Part shown: in pieces, positions 47,219 through 59,100 of the stretch | How the letters are laid out: every line of letters begins with the position of its first letter | How positions within the stretch are numbered: position 1 is the first letter of the stretch | Origin: Siphlonurus alternatus | Taxonomy: Eukaryota; Arthropoda; Insecta; Ephemeroptera; Siphlonuridae | NCBI GenBank assembly: GCA_949825025.1 | Contig: OX463787.1 | Span: 18,447,482 to 18,511,481 of the forward strand | Direction: 5' to 3' | Length of the DNA stretch: 64,000 bases | Made by a program: the position numbers and the translations under genes | The notes under the pieces: generated by a model | What the model saw: the letters and a program-made list of their open reading frames with translations, nothing else | Database searches by the model: none | What the model was told of the DNA's origin: nothing

Positions 47219-47589
47219 CCCTGACTCCACGGCACAGTTGGGCACAGTTAGGTGCCAAGTTCAATCTTGTGTTCTATTAACATTGTAATTTGAACTTGGC
47301 AGCCCGGTTGTTAATCCCCTTGTGCTTCGGCGCAATTGTGAAATTCACAGAGGTACCTAGTCAAAGACACTTGGCTGAACTGTGATTCTCACAAAATGGC
47401 CGAACTGTGAAAATCACAGTTCGACCAATGGTTTAGACTTGGTAGCTCTCCCCCGCCCCTTCTCCTTATTAATTTTTTATTTTTTCATTTCATTAAAGCT
47501 AATTAAGTTAACGTATTACTAAAAAAATGTAGTTTTTTAAATATTTTTATTTTATCATGGTAATTAACAGAGTACTCTAGCATAAAAAA

Positions 47590-47709
47590 TTAAAACATTG
47601 ATGCTAGCAGCTGCAACTCTTTTGTCTCTATCCCGCATATTGGCGGCCATGATGTCTGGTGATAGAATCCACTAATCAGCATTTCATGCAGCAGAGTTGA
47701 ATTCATTGC
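47590..47709 (-). CDS. Candidate terminal exon 3 of the TIR-element cargo gene
   Basis: Acceptor TTTTCATAATTTTACAG on the - strand opens 120 nt in phase 0, exactly the phase exon 2 leaves. It encodes MNSTLLHEMLISGFYHQTSW and 18 more residues before TAA at 47590-47592; the other two frames have early stops. The agreement of phase across this 65-bp intron is the main evidence that this is a processed gene rather than chance. Confidence 0.45.
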   Translation of the reverse strand, partial: AMNSTLLHEMLISGFYHQTSWPPICGIETKELQLLASMF

Positions 47710-47774
47710 CTGTAAAATTATGAAAATGAGATTATAACACACATATGAAAAGATTTTGTAAATATTTAACTCAC

Positions 47775-47905
47775 CACATAAGTAGCTAGCCTGGGCATAA
47801 CTTCCTCAGTGTTGAAAGAAAAGAGAGAATTCAAGGGGGCGGGCTGGGCTGGAGAAAGAAAAGCTATGATAGGGCCTCTCATGATGTTAGAATTTGTAAT
47901 AATCA
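47775..47905 (-). CDS. Candidate exon 2 of the TIR-element cargo gene
   Basis: Acceptor TTCTTTTTTACAG and donor GTGAGTTAA on the - strand bracket 131 nt of GC-richer sequence. Only one of three frames is open; it includes ITNSNIMRGPIIAFLSP and then PLNSLFSFNTEEVMPRLA. The intron towards exon 1 is about 74 bp and the next is 65 bp, compact but plausible. I recognise no family. It could be part of a host gene captured by the transposon or the element's own unusual protein. Confidence 0.45.
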
Positions 47906-47979
47906 CTGTAAAAAAGAAGCAATTTATTAGAAAAAAAAGAACTTTGCTATTTCAATATACTTTTTAATATATTTCTTAC

Positions 47980-48031
47980 CTTCTTTAAAGACTGCAAAGC
48001 AGACTTTTCCAATAAAAAAGAGACAGCATCT
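47980..48031 (-). CDS. Candidate exon 1 of the TIR-element cargo gene
   Basis: On the - strand it ends in AAAGAAG followed by a consensus donor GTAAGAAAT. In the frame required by exon 2 it reads RCCLFFIGKVCFAVFKE, ending in phase 1. The left boundary is uncertain: an AACAG acceptor-like site lies at 48032-48034 but has no pyrimidine tract. A second frame is also open here, so this exon is less certain than the other two. Confidence 0.3.
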
Positions 48032-48660
48032 CTGTTTTTGTTGACAATGACACCCATATCATATGTTGTATGTTGCTTTTTTTTTTCTTACTTCAATTTT
48101 TTAGAAACAGATGGCGCTACCATCCGGGTATAAATTTTTTCAAAGTCCAAAATTAATAAATAAATTTGATAATAATTAGATATATTGCCAATGTAGTTTA
48201 TTTAATGAAAAAAAATATCAGTTGGATATTATATATATCAATTAAAGCATCATTTAAGCCCCTTCTAGTTCATAGTTGATACAACTTCAAAGAGTGTATT
48301 CAATGTGCCAAGTTACGCCAAGTTTAGAAAGCTAGGATGCTCTGGGGTACCTAATATAAACACTGTGCCCTACTGGATACTCATGGGCATTACAGCTTAC
48401 CTAACTGTGAACCTTAACTGTGCCCAATTGTGCCCTACTGTGCCGTGGAGTCAGGGCTTCTTTCCAATCATGCATACATGATTAAAAATCTTAAAGCCGG
48501 TTAATATGATAAAGTAAATGAACACATTGTACACACTGTAAGTTCATTTCAGAGCAACATTTCTGCAGTTTCTGCATAGTCTAACAGATCTTAGAATACA
48601 TTCAAATTTACTTATTATTAGGTATTAAGGTATACCTAAATACCTAGGTATTAGGTATGA

Positions 48661-49062
48661 AGTCGAGCGTGGCGCAGTGCATTGACCGGTTCTCGTTAGA
48701 TCACCGAAGTCAGGCTGCGTCGAGCGTGGTTAGTACTTGGATGGGTGACCGTTTCAAGTAAAAATTACGCTGCTCCCTCCCTGGGGTAAATTCGTCTCGC
48801 TTTCCACCCAGTGCAGTGATGCACTTGTGTGTGGTTCCCCAGGCTTTGGACATCGCTTTGGTCCATTGAGAAAAAGTAGAGGTGTCCGTCCTGACTGAGG
48901 TTTTCCACGGTTCCCTCAGTCTCACCTCAGCGAATGCTGGGACGCGTAAGCATGCAGGCCGTGGCCACTATCCATTCCCTACCTTATCCCTACCCAGTAC
49001 CCTGCCGCGAGCTTTAAGCTCTTAGGGGTGTATCCTTGTAAAAAAAAAAAAAAAAAAAAAAT
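48661..49062 (+). mobile_element. Full-length 5S-rRNA-derived SINE with poly(A) tail
   Basis: Reference copy for the window. The head TTAGATCACCGAAGTCAGGC and GGTTAGTACTTGGATGGGTG ACCG follows 5S rRNA around its internal RNA polymerase III promoter. The body follows ('ctccctccctggggtaaatt', CCCAGGCTTTGGACATCG, GAGGTGTCCGTCCTGACTGA), then a conserved tail CTTAGGGGTGTATCCTTGTA and about 22 A. It has the layout of the 5S-headed SINE3 type. It is intact and possibly recent. Confidence 0.9.
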
Positions 49063-49635
49063 ATTCCCTCTGGAAGTGAAAGATTTCTGGTGTTCTTATT
49101 GGTATTTCAGCGTTACAATTTCACACATAGAGGTCAGTACTTCTACTTCAAACCACTCTTTTAAATTTCAAAACTGAATTACAAACAGAAGAGCTGCAAA
49201 CTTCACACTTCCATAAGACTGTTAATATTTATTTTGCCGCCGCGTGCAGTTGAATCCACATGTAAACTAAGATTTGTACTGTACTGAACTAACACGAAAT
49301 TTTTCATCAGGGTCTTTTCAATAAAACTAAATTAAGCTGCTTATAAAATTTCAATACCTGCAAACTTAAAAGGCTATATAGTGCCTTTATTTAATTTTAA
49401 AGTTGCAAATAGGACTTATTTGAGGAGTTCACAATTTGTGATTGAAAAATTGCTGTCTGTAGAATCTTACATTTGCCCAGTAATTATATAGTAGAATAGG
49501 AAGTGATTAGAGAATAGAATAGAATTTTATTTATTGATAGTAAATGGTAGTATGATGTTAAGATCACAGCTCACCATTGTGGTTTTATAAAGAAAATAAA
49601 AATGTAAATTGAATCATAACCTAAACCATAACTGC
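49063..49635. other. Sequence between SINE and promoter MITE; nothing firm
   Basis: AT-rich; no reading frame or repeat. It would be the distal upstream region of PQBP1. Confidence 0.45.
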
Positions 49636-50032
49636 TTAAGGTATGCATAGAGATAACGCCGAACAGCTGTTTGTACTCTCCTTTGATTAACATGTAAACC
49701 TTAGAAAATTCACAAAATTTCTGAAATTTTTTGAGAGGCAGATAAAGTGCCTAAAAGCCATAGAAAAAGTTTCAAGCTGATTTTTTTTTTTTTTAATTAA
49801 GTTCTTAGTCTGTCTCTCCATGGGAAGCCAATGCTGAAAATTAAAAAAATTAATTAAAAAAATTAATAAAAAAAAAAATCAGCTTGTTAATTTGTTTTTA
49901 ATTTTTTTTTATGGCTTTTAGGCACTATTATCTGTCTTAAAAAATTTCAGATTTTTTGTGAATTTGCTAAGTTTCTATGTTAATCAAAGGAGAGTACGTC
50001 GAACAGCTGATCGGCACTATCTCTACCTTAAC
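49636..50032. repeat. Palindromic MITE, GGTAGAGATA ends, in the PQBP1 upstream region
   Basis: Left TTAAGGTATGCATAGAGATA and right TATCTCTACCTTAA. Arms carry 'gattaacatgtaaacctta' facing the equivalent right sequence, as in the copy at 31404, with which it shares long stretches. TTAA flanks both sides. It ends 86 bp before the PQBP1 start codon, so it lies in the proximal promoter or 5' UTR. Confidence 0.85.
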
Positions 50033-50118
50033 CACCATATCTATGTTACTTTCATTTCGGAAACAATTTATTTCCAGACATAAACTAAGGCTTGAGAAAC
50101 TGTAAATGGTTTGAAGAA

Positions 50119-50191
50119 ATGCCGCTACCACCTGCATTAGCTGCGCGGCTAGAAAAACGTGGACTTCTGACTGCTAAGCAACAGAAAAGAG
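50119..50191 (+). CDS. PQBP1: PQBP1 exon 1
   Basis: Codes residues 1-24 plus one base; donor GTATGCC at 50192. An in-frame ATG further upstream is not needed, and [15 protein letters not shown] matches the conserved start. The 5' UTR may begin after a TTTATTTCCAG acceptor-like site at about 50071-50077. Intron 1 is short (240 bp) and free of repeats. Confidence 0.93.
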
Positions 50192-53100
50192 GTATGCCTA
50201 CAGTAAATCCAACTATCTCCCTTCCCAACAAATCTTTTTCTATCGTATGTGTTTCTATCTTATTCTTTAAATAAAATAAATATCGCTTACTTCGATTTTT
50301 TCAAATAATTAATTAGTTGGGTACAAAATAATATCTCAAGTACACCACCAACACACACAAAAATGACCAATTGAGACATGAAAGGTTATGTTTTTACTAC
50401 AGCTGATCAAAATAAGGTTAATTTGTTGTAGCTGCAGCAGACAAAAGTGAAGAGGTGATAGCCAAGGATGACGGTGACAGACGTCGACGAGCTCTGCTGG
50501 CAGTCAAGGCTGCAGACGCCTCGGAGAAAGCCCCAATAATGGTGAGATTCTACTCATTCAACCAAACTTAAACTACTGTTCATGTCAATTGTGTCCGATT
50601 GACCATGTACATGTTGTCCCTTGTCCGGCATAATGAGCTATCTGCTTACCATGATATCTTTGCAATAATGAGCTGTCTGCTATTTCAGGTGAGCACAATG
50701 AGATATTAGAATGTGAAAATTTTAGTGGCTTAATCAAAAGAAGGGGTAAAAATATGGTACTGTGAATTTTTCAGATTTCTCTGAGACCGGGAACTATTTT
50801 TCAAATATTGTTGAATGTCTATTTTGATGACGTCACGGGCGGCACTCCTTAAGAAAAAAAATAGGGCAGTGCCGCCCGTGATGTCATAAAATAGACTTTC
50901 AAAAATTTTTTGAAAATAGTTTCCGGTCTCAGAAAAATCTAAAAAAATTCAGAGTACCATATTTTTACCACTTCTTTCAATTAAGACACTAAAATTTTCA
51001 CATTCTAATATCTCATTATGAGCTTTATTTTTGTACTGATTTACAGCTCATAATTGCGCTCACTTTAAAAAGCAGACAGCTCATTATTGCAACGAGATCA
51101 TGGTAAGCAGATAGCTCATTATTTCGGACAAGGGACGATCAAATTCAAACTGTTTGTTTTATCTCATTCCAAATACAAGGTACACATACATATAAAATAC
51201 ATTTATTATATTAATTTAGCCCATTCCAGCCTAAGCCAACACATCAGTTACCATTGTTTTTGGTGGTTTTGTTCAAACTCTCATAAATAGAGCATAAATG
51301 ACAAGTATTGCATTGATTATTCTAATGGTCAAATAAACTTAATAAACTAATGAAACTTATGTGCTGCAATGCAGCAATTGAAAATAATAATTATATTGGC
51401 TTCATTGTGCACAATTGGCCTGTAATATGCGCTCTAATGGGCTTACGGGGTGTCATTTTTTTACTGGCTCAATCAAAAGAGGAGGTCGAAAAATATCCCT
51501 TAGATATTTTTTGCGATTTTTTTTTAACACGTCATCATACCTAAAATGGAGATTAAAAATGTCTCGTGACCTGGAGGCTCCATCCGCAACGCCTATGACG
51601 TCATTGCATTCTTTGGTTCAACTATAAAACACTTGTAAAAAATTATTACATTGTTGCTTGATTATTAAAAATATCATTTGTTTCCATAGCAACGTGATTG
51701 TTTACAAGCATTATATAGTTGACCCAAAGAATGTCCTAGGCGTGTCGGATGGAGCCTCCAGGTCACGAGACATTTTTAATCTCCATTTTAGGTATGATGA
51801 AGTGCTAAAAAAAATCACAAAAAAATCTAAGGGATAGAGGACATAAAGGACCAAGAGATGGCGCTGACGTCTGAAAATTTTGCTCTTTGCATCGAGGATA
51901 CGGCAATACCTATAGCATGGGGAGAATCACAAAAATTATCAAATTTTTAGGAAAGAAATCACTTACGAAGTTGAAATATTTTTTTATATTTGTCGAAAAG
52001 TATTTGACAACTAATTATGGTGTTGTCATTTCTGTAAAATTATGTTGTGGCTGCTGACAGAGGATTTACATGATTTTACAATGTTAATCATATACAGCAA
52101 TCCTCGGCAGACGCACGTAGTTCCAGTAGTTACCACTAGGTTCACAATAACTTCATGACGCCAATATTTTTCGACTTCCTCTTTTGATTGAGCCATTAAA
52201 AATATTACACCCTATAAGCCCATTTTGTAAATAAATCGTAGTTCAACCATATTTATTTGGTTATTAGTAGTTGAGATGTTTGATGCTGATAATGGTTATT
52301 TTGTAACAGGGTTACCCAGGCTGCCCCAACAAGTACAACATTCACCACGAGTGTGGTGTCTTCTGCAATGTTTACTGGGGAAATGGCATTCTGGAGCCTG
52401 ATAAGTTGTACATGAAGAAGAAGAAGAAAATGCTGACCAAGTACCCATTGCCGGAACACTGGAAAGAGGAATATGATCCCGGAACGTAAGTGTTATCCTG
52501 TATTTCTTGAAATGTTAAAAAATACCCTTGACGCCATTTTATCCTTTTGGGTGTGGCCAGGCCGATATTTAGCCTTGTCAATAAAAGTTATCTTGCGACC
52601 ATGGGGCTTACCAGGCTCCCAGAACCCTTTCCTGCAATCTTCTGGGCTCTTACTACCAGATCTGTGTAGCCTGCAGTGGCAGTGCAAGACTGCAAGGCAG
52701 CAGAGTATAGACAGCCGTAAGCTGCCTTCCTCCTACCAACTCCATAATCTAGTATGTTGTCACTCACACCCATCCCTCTTGAAATACATTCCATTTAAAA
52801 AATGCATTTTTACATTTTTACATTTTTTTTTTTTTTTTTTTTTGTAACAGAGCATTAAATATTGTTCTTCATGGTTAATATACAGTATGTGAGTGGTCTC
52901 CAACTTTTGGCCTGCAGACTGATTTTATTGCAAAGACAAAATTTTAAACAGGAAAATATTTATAAAAACTAAAAAGTAAAACATGTATAAACATGTGTAA
53001 ACATTTTTTTATATTTTTTTTTCTTTTTTTTTCATGTTTTTCCTTGCTGTTCACAATCATAATAAGAGAAATCAACAGTTAGCATATAAAATTTTATAAA

Positions 53101-56100
53101 AGTTTTGTTACTGTTCTGCATTAATGAATAAATGGTAACAAATTTTATGTACTGTATATCAAGATCTATATATAGGGAAGGGATGGATAGAGTGAGAAAC
53201 ACATGGGTGATGAATGAGTGTGGAGTGAAAGAAAGCGTAATTGACAAGTATGAACAAAGTACACTACATTGGTTTGGACATGTTGAGAGAATATATGGGT
53301 GATAAACGAATTGCACAACAGGTGTTTAAAGGTAGTGTACAAGGCATGAAAGGATTAGGTAGACCTGAAAAAAGTTTGGTTGGATGTGATTGCAGAATGT
53401 TTGAAGAACAGAAGTGTTAAAATTTTAAAAGTACACAGTGTAATAGAGAGTACATAAGGCAAAAGAGTGTTATGAGTATTTCTAAAGCAAGTGGATGGAG
53501 CATGCAAGAATCGAGTGTTGTGGAGGGCAATTTGTAAACGGCCGAGGTAATAATGCTGCTGGCTTACCCCGTAAAGGGATATGGCGTCATTTTATGTATG
53601 TATGTATGTTTTTTTAAAAAATATTGAAGGTACCAACCACGCTTCCTCCAGGCATCACTCTCTTAAAAAAGTATTGGACATTGATCCTAAACGCCTCCAG
53701 TGGGTATGGTCAATAAATATGTCTAAATTTATAGGGGGGGGGGGTAACTTCTGGTACCTCCAATGTTTTGGGGACCTTGGTGGGAGTGCCTGTGATGCAC
53801 TTGGTTACAATAATTATTTTCAGTGGTAAGCTTGGAATTTTAACTGATATCAAGTTGAAATGTCAAATTAATGAGACTTACAAGGGAACTTTGTCAAACC
53901 TGAACTCTCGATTTTGATGAAAATTGGTATATGTGTACAACTCCTAAATCTAAGAGATAGACTTTTTTCAGATTTTCCTGACGAGCATTATTTTGCCCGT
54001 AAACGCCTATGTTATGTGTTAAATTTCCTTATGCATGGTTCATATGGGCGATATAACAAATTTCTTTGATTTAAACAAAAATTTCAGAATCACCTATTTA
54101 GACAACCCACATTACGGGAAAAATAAACAAAAAATTCTAATATTGATATTTTTTCAGAAATTAGGGGTGCGAATGGTCTATAACCCATACAATGGGACTC
54201 GTCGTGGCCAAAATATAAAGTTGAGGTATTTTCTTGAAAAATTCATATTCACCTATTCAAGTGTCCCACATTACGGGAAAAATAAGCAAAAAATTCTAAT
54301 GTTGATATTTTTCCCGAAATTAGGGGTGCGAAGGTTCTATAACCCATACAATGGGACTCGTCATGGCTAAAATATAAAGTTGAGGTATTTTCTTGAAAAA
54401 TTCATATTCACCTATTCAAGTGTCCCACATTACGGGAAAAATAAGCAAAAAATTCTAATGTTGATATTTTTCCCGAAATTAAGGGTGCGAATTAAGGTTC
54501 TATAACCCATACAATGGGACTCGCTATGGCTAAAATATAAAGTTAGGGTATTTTCTTGAAAAATTCAGATTCACCTATTCAAGTGTCCCACATTACGGGA
54601 AAAATAAACAAAAAATTCTAATATTGATATTTTTTCCGAAATTAGGGGTGCGAATGTTCTATAACCCATGCAATGGGACTCGTCATGGCCAAAATATAAA
54701 GTTGAGGTTTTTTCTTGAAAAATTCATATTCACCTATTCAAGTGTCCCACATTACGGGAAAAATAAGCAAAAAATTCTAATGTTGATATTTTTCCCGAAA
54801 TTAGGGGTGCGAAGGTTCTATAACCCATACAATGGGACTCGTCATGGCTAAAATATAAAGTTGAGGTATTTTCTTGAAAAATTCATATTCACCTATTCAA
54901 GTGTCCCACATTACGGGAAAAATAAGCAAAAAATTCTAATGTTGATATTTTTCCCGAAATTAAGGGTGCGAATTAAGGTTCTATAACCCATACAATGGGA
55001 CTCGCTATGGCTAAAATATAAAGTTGAGGTATTTTCTTGAAAAATTCATATTCACATATTCAAGTGTCCCACATTACGGGAAAAATAAGCAAAAAATTCT
55101 AATGTTGATATTTTTTCCGAAATTAGGGGTGCGAAGGTTCTATAACCAACACCACATAATATATTATATATAATATATATGATAAGATTATAATTGATTA
55201 TACTAGATTTGCTGCCATACGTCATTGCAAATTAGTTAATGAAGTGTATCAAGTGTACTAAAATACTAATTTCAGTTAACCTTACATTATTTGTAATTAA
55301 AAATATATATAATAATTTTATATACATTATATATTAAGGTAGAAATAACACGCCCAACGTTAAAAAAAATCCCATCTATGAAAGTTATGAAAAAAAAAAT
55401 TTTTTTTTTCTTTACGTACCTTATCAGTATAGGTGAAATATCCGGTATACAAAAACGAGCCAGTTTTCGAGTTATTAATTATTAAAGTTGACTAATTTAA
55501 CATGGAAGTTCCATTTCTCCATGCTAAATTAGTCAAATTTAGAAATTAATAACTCGAAAACTGGATCAATTTTGTATGACCTGATATTTTAGTTACTGAT
55601 AAGGTATGTAAAGGAGAACATTTTAATTTTTTTTTTTTATTATTTTCATCAGTGGGATTTTTATTAACATTGGGCGTGTTATCTCTACCTTAAGCAGAGG
55701 TAAAAGCTATAGTAGTTTCAATCTGATCTCTAACTAGTGCGCTTCAGATAGAGGCCTGAAGGGCCAAAAACCTCCTCGGAGGTTCGATTTTTCGGGGAAA
55801 AGGGGCGTGGTTTAATTTTTTTCATATTGAGAAGTTGTTAATAAATTTAATTTCAATATTCGAATGCATCTTCATTTTATGTCAAATTAAATAATTATCT
55901 CAACTTGGAAAAAATTTAATAAAAAAATAAAAATGAGTGATTCTCACTTTAAATTCATAACAAAACATGAAAAAAAAAATCCTTGTGCCATAGCTAATAA
56001 CAATAACTAGACTAATAACTAGATTGGAGCATCGCGGGATACATCGGCTTTGGAGCATTTCGATTTGATCAGATCTAGATTGGAGCATCGTGGTTTGACC

Positions 56101-59100
56101 CAAAGCCGAAAAACAAATTTATTTCGGGTTGGGAGCATCCCGCGATGCTCTAATCTAGATCTGCGCATTTTTTTCAGCTCTGGACCAAATTCGGCTTTGG
56201 GTGCCAACATATATATGACGCATCCGAAAAACGTTGTTTTGAGTTAATTTTAGTTCATTTGAATGGCCATTGAAAAATTAAATAAGAAATAATAATTTAA
56301 AGAAATACAAATCGGATTAAAAAACCACTCTTCATAAAAGTCAAAGATAAAATAGTAATACAGTATGCCTATATAGGAATTTCAATAAATTGAGAAAAAT
56401 ATTGAAAATTATTTCGAAATTGATTATTGTAAAAAATAATCGTGTGTTCAACATAGAAAAGGCATTTATAAGAAAAATAATATAAGCTTTTTTATTAATA
56501 TGATGGTCTAAATAATGTTTACTGCAGCACTTACTATACAATGACACGACAACACTGTCATGACCGGTCAAGCAAAAATATCGTTTTTTTTTAGGTCATG
56601 GCCAGTGAAAAACGGTCCGGCCCGGAAACCTGCTTGATATATATATCATATATATGTACTATATATATATATATATATATATATGTTATAAATTTTTTAA
56701 TTCGAACGCAACTATATAGCCTTTTCGGAAATTTTTGCTTATTTTTCCCGTAATGTGGGACACTTGAATAGGTGAATATGAATTTTTCAAGAAAATACCT
56801 CAACTTTATATTTTAGCCATGGCGAGTCCCATTGTATGGGTTATAGAACCTTCGCACCCCTAATTTCGGGAAAAATATCAACATTAGAATTTTTTGCTTA
56901 TTTTTCCCGTAATGTGGGACACTTGAATTGGTGAATATGAATTTTTCAAGAAAATACCTCAACTTTATATTTTAGCCATGGCGAGTCCCATTGTATGGGT
57001 TATAGAACCTTCGCACCCCTAATTTCGGGAAAAATATCAACATTAGAATTTTTTGCTTATTTTTCCCGTAATGTGGGACACTTGAATTGGTGAATATGAA
57101 TTTTTCAAGAAAATACCTCAACTTTATATTTTAGCCATGACGAGTCCCATATATTGTATGGGTTATAGAACCTTCGCACCCCTAATTTCAGAAAAAATAT
57201 CAACATTAGAATTTTTTGCTTATTTTTCCCGTAATGTGGGACACTTGAATAGGTGAATATGAATTTTTCAAGAAAAAACCTCAACTTTATATTTTGGCCA
57301 TGACGAGTCCCATTGCATGGGTTATAGAACATTTGCATCCCTAATTTCGGAAAAAATATCAATATTAGAATTTTTTGTTTATTTTTTCCGTAATGTGGGT
57401 TGTCTAAATAGGTGATTCTGAAATTTTTGTTTAAATCAAAGAAATTTGTTATATCGCCCATATGAACCATGAATAAGGAAATTTAACACATAACATAGGC
57501 GTTTACGGGCAAAATAATGCTCGTCAGGAAAATCTGAAAAAAGTCTATCTCTTAGATTTAGGAGTTGTACACATATACCAATTTTCATCAAAATCGAGAG
57601 TTCAGGTTTGACAAAGTTCCCTTGTTAGACGATTTGAGCATGTCTTAATGGTAAGATAACGCCACCAATGTTTAAAAAAAAAAAAAAATCCCTCACACGA
57701 AAATTATGAAAAAAATTTAAAATGTTCTCCTCTACACCCCCTATCAGTAGCTAAAATATCAGGTACTGTATACAAATACGATCTAGTTTTTGAGTTATGA
57801 ATTTTTAAAGTTAACTACTTTAACATGGAGAAATGGAACTTCTATGTTAAATTAGTCAACTTTAAAAATTCATAACTCAAGAACTAGATAGAATTTGTAT
57901 ACATGATATTTTAACTACTGATAGGGGGTGTAGAGGAGAACATTTTGATTTTTTTTTCATATTTTTCGTGTGAGGGACTTTTTTTTTTTTAAATAATGGT
58001 GGCGCTATCTTACCTTTAACTTTGTTATTTAAAAAGTTGTGAGCTCATTTGTCTTTACATTGACTCTGTTTAGCGGCCGTTTCTTCTACTGGGATAAACA
58101 AAACAACAAAGTGTCATGGCTTCCTCCACAACACCCTCGTGCACGGATTAGTGAAGCGGCCTCTGTGCTTCGAGCCCTTGCAAAGCCTCCCCCAACGATT
58201 GCGATGGTGGTGGAAGAAGGAGGGGCAGCCACGGGTCCAGCCAACGAGGATGATTCAGATTCGTCTGACGAGAGCGACAGTGACGACAATGGGGACGGCT
58301 CCACCATGCAATTGAGCGAGCTGCAAAGCCGTCTGTCTCGTGAAAGAAGCCGCCAGTTGACGGACCGCCGTCCCAGTGCCCGATCTAACAACAGAGATGT
58401 CCTCGACCCCATGGACCCTGCTGCCTACTCTGACATTCCAAGGTGTGAAACTGCTTGCAACAACAATAATTCATATTATTGCCTTTCAATTGCATGTACA
58501 CCCCACTCCAATTCAAAGGCGAAAATCTCGGGGCGTAGTGGTCGAACTGAGAAGGGCACAAAGAAGCAGGTGTCCCGCCAGAACGCCATAAAATACTATC
58601 ATTCCAAGGGAAAAAACTAAGTGGTTTTATTGCCGCGGGGAAGGCGGCGGCGAAAATGACAATAGGCCGGATTTGACGGTTATTTAAACAAAGACCCTCA
58701 ATATTCGATCTATTGTCTAGCTTCGCTACCTCCTTCCCCGCGGCAATAAAGTCACTTAATGTTTTTCTTGGAACGTCACTATTTTATGACCATCTGGGGA
58801 GACACCTGCTTCGCTTTGTGCCATTCAAAGTTCAAGGCACACTCCCCGAGATTTTTGCATTAGATTTGGCGTTGGGTGTACAACAATATAAGCACGTCAA
58901 TAATGTTCTTCAATCACATGTTACAATGTACGTCCCTATTTAATAAATAACACATTAAAGGGACATTTTTAAGACAGAATTCTATGTCATGAATACCAGA
59001 TTAAAAACTGAAGTTGAGTTTATGTAAATTGCAAATGTAAATATTTAAATTTTAAGATAGCATAACAGTTTGCTTGTTATTTGCAGAGGCACTTGGTCAA

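Larger units (their letters stand above)
47219..48456. mobile_element. TIR element inserted in the LINE, with a spliced minus-strand frame
   Basis: Termini CCCTGACTCCACGGCACAGT and the reverse complement at the right. Subterminal direct repeats are built of GGCACA(G/A)TT and its reverse ('ctgtgcccaattgtgcccta'). It splits the LINE reading frame. Inside are an AACTGTGAAAATCACAGTT palindrome and three GT-AG-flanked blocks on the - strand that form a single open frame. No transposase motif is recognised. Length is 1238 bp. Confidence 0.75.
53881..57624. mobile_element. 3.74-kb inverted-repeat element with minisatellite arms
   Basis: Begins CAAGGGAACTTTGTCAAACC and ends with the exact reverse complement. 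TTA is present at both borders (53878-53880, 57625-57627), compatible with the 3-bp TWA duplication typical of PIF/Harbinger elements. The outer about 200 bp of the arms are nearly identical; each arm then has a 159-bp tandem array (about seven units left, about five right). The centre (55150-56730) contains a MITE, a foldback fragment and (TA)n. No transposase is seen. Confidence 0.85.

Noticed and set aside
48690..48760. A functional 5S rRNA gene
   Set aside because: Only the internal promoter part of 5S is present, followed by a repeated body and poly(A). It is a SINE head.
52473..52847. 124-codon frame after PQBP1 exon 3
   Set aside because: It starts inside exon 3 in a different frame, crosses the donor, and ends in poly(T) translation. 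Intron read-through only.
54035..54370. 111-codon frame with 53-residue repeats, and the same on the other strand at 57105-57470
   Set aside because: It is the 159-bp minisatellite read in a frame that happens to be a multiple of three. Stops interrupt it between units, it occurs in both mirror arms, and it has no splice or start context.
54082..55150. CRISPR-like regular repeats
   Set aside because: Units of 159 bp are adjacent, with no unique spacers, and the genome is eukaryotic. It is a minisatellite.
58086..58412. Minus-strand 108-codon frame
   Set aside because: Antisense shadow of PQBP1 exon 4.
58443..58620. C-terminal extension of the PQBP1 exon 4 frame
   Set aside because: The conserved PQBP1 C-terminus is in exon 5 and joins in phase across a GT-AG intron. 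The extension enters the MITE at 58494.
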